Source: Prosthecobacter algae (GTDB taxonomy: Bacteria; Verrucomicrobiota; Verrucomicrobiia; Verrucomicrobiales; Verrucomicrobiaceae). From it: a stretch of 64,000 nucleotides of DNA. Both the position numbers and the translations under genes were made by a program. The notes below the pieces were generated by a model. It saw only the letters and a list, made by a program, of their open reading frames with translations. It had not been told where the DNA came from and did not search any database. Where the stretch lies: the NCBI RefSeq assembly GCF_039542385.1, contig NZ_BAABIA010000003.1, positions 124,001 to 188,000 on the forward strand, written 5' to 3'. This document shows, piece by piece, positions 61,574 to 64,000 of this stretch (position 1 is its first letter; each line of letters starts with the position of its first letter).

Positions 61574-62872
61574 ATGCCACGTGTCCTGATCATCGAAGAC
61601 GAATATGCCCTGGCGGCAGCCCTTTCCACCGTGGTGCGCCGACTGGGGGCTGAGCCCGTGGTGGCCGCCTCCGGCCAAGGAGGTCTGGAAAAGGCCCAGC
61701 GGCAGAGCTTTGATGCGGTGCTGCTGGACATCGGGCTGCCGGACATGAGCGGGCTAAAGGTGCTGGCAACGCTGCGAGCCGGCAGCATGCCCCCGCCGGT
61801 GATGATCATCACGGCGCACGGCACTCTGGACAATGCGCTGGAAGCACGCCGCCTGGGGGCCCATGACTACTTCCTCAAACCGCTGAATCTCGCTGAAATC
61901 CAGCCGCAGTTGCGTGCCCTGCTGGAACTGCCGCGTAGCGAGGTGCCACAGACGGCCAGCTCTCCCGATCCTTCCATCATGATCGGTGATGCACCGGACA
62001 TGCAAAAGGCCTTTGCGGTGATCGCCCAGGCCTGTGCCACCCCCGTTCCAGTGCTGCTGACTGGGCAGCCGGGCACGGGAAAAACGCTGGCCGCCGAGGT
62101 CATCGCAGCCCAGAGCGGCCCTCGGACCCTGGTGATCTTCCGCAGCGATGAATGGCCCGCGGAGCAGGCCGGAGCCATGCTGAGCCAGTGTCTGGAAAAA
62201 TCGAAAGGTGGCACCTTGCTGATTGAGGAAGTCGGTGCTCTCTCACTGCCGCTCCAGGCCACGCTCTGCCGCGCCATGAGCATGGGAGAGCAAAGGGTGC
62301 TGGCCACGAGTTCCCTGCCTTTGTTGGAATTCATCCATCAAGGGCGATTCCGGGAAGATCTGTATTATTTGCTCAGTGTCCTGCATGTAGCGATCCCGCC
62401 CCTGGCCGGTCGCACAGGCGATCTGCCTGCATTGGCGGCAGCCCTGCTGAAGCGGGCGGCTCCAGACCGGGATCTGCCGCTGTCGCAGGAGGCCATGGCG
62501 GCCCTGAAAGGATACGAGTGGCCAGGAAACGTGCGGGAGTTGGTGACTGCGATGCAGCATGTCGTGGCGGTTTGTGCCACCTCGCCCGTGTTACCGCGTC
62601 ATCTGCCCGAGGCCATTGTCAACACGGCCCAGGAAAGCAGCCATCTGGACCAGGCGCTGAACCGTGCACTGGTGGCATGGCTGGATCAAAAACTGACCTG
62701 CGCGGAGGCCCTGATCCCGGATTACGACACCCTGCTGGCCCAGATTGAAAAACCACTGCTGGCCGAGCTGCTGGCACGGTTTGAAGACAAACCAACTCGC
62801 CTGGCTGCCGCGCTGAACATGAACCGTGCGACTCTGCGCCGGAAGCTGCGTGAACTGCTGGGCAAAGAATAA
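61574..62872 (+). CDS. NtrC-family response regulator lacking the GAFTGA motif
   Basis: A 432-residue three-domain regulator. The receiver has acidic IIEDE (9-10), phosphorylation site Asp52 in LLDIGLPD, Thr80 and Lys102. The AAA+ domain has Walker A GQPGTGKT (164-171) and the arginine finger region GRFREDLYYLLSVL (258-260). The Walker B is GTLLIEEVG where a DE pair is usual. The GAFTGA loop that contacts sigma-54 is not present; the region reads FRSDEWPAEQAGAMLSQCLE. A Fis-type HTH ends the protein (about 396-432). It probably binds DNA on phosphorylation but may not activate sigma-54. Confidence 0.9.
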   Translation: MPRVLIIEDEYALAAALSTVVRRLGAEPVVAASGQGGLEKAQRQSFDAVLLDIGLPDMSGLKVLATLRAGSMPPPVMIITAHGTLDNALEARRLGAHDYFLKPLNLAEIQPQLRALLELPRSEVPQTASSPDPSIMIGDAPDMQKAFAVIAQACATPVPVLLTGQPGTGKTLAAEVIAAQSGPRTLVIFRSDEWPAEQAGAMLSQCLEKSKGGTLLIEEVGALSLPLQATLCRAMSMGEQRVLATSSLPLLEFIHQGRFREDLYYLLSVLHVAIPPLAGRTGDLPALAAALLKRAAPDRDLPLSQEAMAALKGYEWPGNVRELVTAMQHVVAVCATSPVLPRHLPEAIVNTAQESSHLDQALNRALVAWLDQKLTCAEALIPDYDTLLAQIEKPLLAELLARFEDKPTRLAAALNMNRATLRRKLRELLGKE

Positions 62873-62876
62873 AGAA

Positions 62877-62907
62877 GCCTCCCGCTTCCACCAAGGAAAC
62901 GGGAGGC
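62877..62907 (-). terminator. Terminator hairpin after glgC
   Basis: GCCTCCCG (62877-62884) pairs with CGGGAGGC (62900-62907), extended by a few more weak pairs. On the minus strand it is followed by TTCTTTATTCTT. It sits between the convergent response regulator and glgC genes. Confidence 0.7.
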
Positions 62908-62926
62908 CAGAGGAAATATTCGGACG

Positions 62927-64000
62927 TCAGATCCAGGTCCCGGCAGGGATGACGGTATCTTTTGGAATCACCACGATGCCATCGCGGATGTAGAACAGGT
63001 CGCTGTCCATGTTGTCCGGCTTGCCTTCGGGAGTGATGACCACGTTGTCTCCAACGTGGACGTTTTTGTCGAGGATGACTTTCTCGATGCGGCAGTTCCG
63101 GCCGATGCCAGGTGCGGGCTTGCTTTGATCCGTGCCCGCAGCGCCAGCATAGTAGTCGGCTCCCATGATGATGGTGTCACGGATGGTGGTGCCCGTTTCG
63201 ATGATGGAACGAAGGCCGATGACAGCCGTTTCGACGTGAGCATCCGTGATGATGCAGCCATCGGAAATGAGGGCTTCGCGAATGACGGCACCATTAATTT
63301 TGGTGGCAGGCAGGAACCGGGCGTGGGTGAAGATGGGCGCCGAGGAATCAAAGAAATCGTACTGGGGCACCAGCTTGCAGAGGTCCAGGTTCGCGTGGAA
63401 GAAGCTGCGGATCGTACCGATGTCCTCCCAGTAGCCCTGGAAGTTAAAGGAGTGAACCTTGTACTTCTTCAGCGCGGCTGGGATGATGTGCTTGCCGAAA
63501 TCCATGCAATCATTGTCCAAGCTCTCAATGAGAGCCTTGCGATTGAAGACATAGATGCCCATGGAAGCCTGGTAACGAGCCTCATCCGACGGCAAGCCGA
63601 GTTCCTTGAGCGTTTCGTCGGGCATGCGCAGGGCCTCCAGCACCGCAGGGTCTTTGGGCTTTTCAACGAACTCATGGATGCGACCGGAAGTATCCGCCTT
63701 CATGATGCCAAAGCCCGTAGCGTCCTGAGCATTCACGGGGAGGGTGGCGATGGTCAATTCAGCCCCGCTCATGAGGTGCTGATCCATCACTTTGCGGAAG
63801 TCCATGCGATAGAGCTGGTCGCCGCTGAGAATGAGGAAGTATTCATGGTCCCCTTCCAGGAAGTAGCGCAAGTTTTGACGCACCGCATCGGCCGTGCCCT
63901 GATACCAGCGTTCGCCCTGCGGGGTCTGCTGAGCAGCAAGCACTTCAATGAACCCACGGCTGAACTGGTCGAACTTGTAGGTGCGAGCGATGTGGCGGTT
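62927..64000 (-). CDS. glgC: Glucose-1-phosphate adenylyltransferase, 5' end beyond window
   Basis: The C-terminal 357 codons of an ADP-glucose pyrophosphorylase; the frame stays open to the window edge (NRHIARTYKFDQFSRGFIEV), so the N-terminal part with the nucleotide-binding start is missing. GTADAVRQNLRYF, LILSGDQLYRMD (product-binding loop) and FVEKPKD (sugar-phosphate binding) are typical. The C-terminal half is a left-handed beta-helix (GCIITDAHVE, IRDTIIMGADYY). It makes ADP-glucose for glycogen synthesis. The end sequence TVIPAGTWI is standard for bacterial GlgC. A terminator hairpin follows the stop. Confidence 0.95.
   Translation of the reverse strand, partial: NRHIARTYKFDQFSRGFIEVLAAQQTPQGERWYQGTADAVRQNLRYFLEGDHEYFLILSGDQLYRMDFRKVMDQHLMSGAELTIATLPVNAQDATGFGIMKADTSGRIHEFVEKPKDPAVLEALRMPDETLKELGLPSDEARYQASMGIYVFNRKALIESLDNDCMDFGKHIIPAALKKYKVHSFNFQGYWEDIGTIRSFFHANLDLCKLVPQYDFFDSSAPIFTHARFLPATKINGAVIREALISDGCIITDAHVETAVIGLRSIIETGTTIRDTIIMGADYYAGAAGTDQSKPAPGIGRNCRIEKVILDKNVHVGDNVVITPEGKPDNMDSDLFYIRDGIVVIPKDTVIPAGTWI

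Overview
The window looks like a chromosomal segment of a verrucomicrobium, most likely family Verrucomicrobiaceae (Prosthecobacter/Verrucomicrobium-like). The basis is GC-rich DNA, an exosortase-sorted PEP-CTERM protein, a giant autotransporter-associated beta-strand (PATR) protein, a sulfatase, NHL-repeat proteins, a small lipoprotein cytochrome c, perfect TGTTC-N4-GAACA palindromes of the kind described for verrucomicrobial LexA, and a five-gene cluster with the same content and order as Amuc_1098-Amuc_1102 of Akkermansia muciniphila. No rRNA, CRISPR array, prophage or insertion sequence was seen.

Layout. 0.2-4.8 kb: PP2C phosphatase overlapping a secreted aldose epimerase, a PEP-CTERM protein, a DUF1460 hydrolase and a proline-rich membrane protein, then tRNA-Leu(CAA) with its terminator. 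5.3-13.1 kb: one 2583-residue secreted PATR/Ig protein. 13.1-20 kb: small DNA-binding proteins, an acetyltransferase, an SGNH esterase, and a Y-family polymerase divergent from a large Ski2-like helicase. 20-24 kb: infC (ATT start), a HAD phosphatase, birA, a membrane protein and a secreted SGNH hydrolase. 24-31 kb: ileS, a secreted tandem HMA protein, a 604-residue secreted relative of the giant protein's C-terminus, a methyltransferase and a glutaredoxin. 31-39 kb: a repeat-rich gap, an SGNH/MBOAT O-acylation pair, purD, and coaE-rho-rnd joined by 4-base overlaps. 39-46 kb: the pilus/Amuc_1100-like operon. 46-64 kb: sulfatase, PhoD-like phosphatase, beta-hydroxyacid dehydrogenase, class III aminotransferase, cytochrome and methyltransferase, two NHL proteins, RNase HIII, HU, a RodZ-like protein, purU, gluconokinase, a histidine kinase/response regulator pair, and glgC running off the end.

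How it works together. Most genes are housekeeping (translation, termination, purine and C1 metabolism, DNA repair) mixed with envelope and surface functions. The strongest system is the 39-46 kb operon: secretin, two membrane-anchored periplasmic proteins, a PilM-PilN-like fusion and a secreted lead protein, probably an inner-to-outer-membrane type IV pilus alignment complex. Three perfect LexA-type palindromes suggest a small SOS set: the Y-family polymerase (with the divergent helicase), a ribbon-helix-helix-like protein and a RodZ-like protein.

Across the window, start codons almost never carry a purine-rich Shine-Dalgarno sequence. infC, with GGAGGT before an ATT start, is a striking exception. 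Start sites were therefore chosen by family length, signal peptides and ATG preference rather than by ribosome binding sites.
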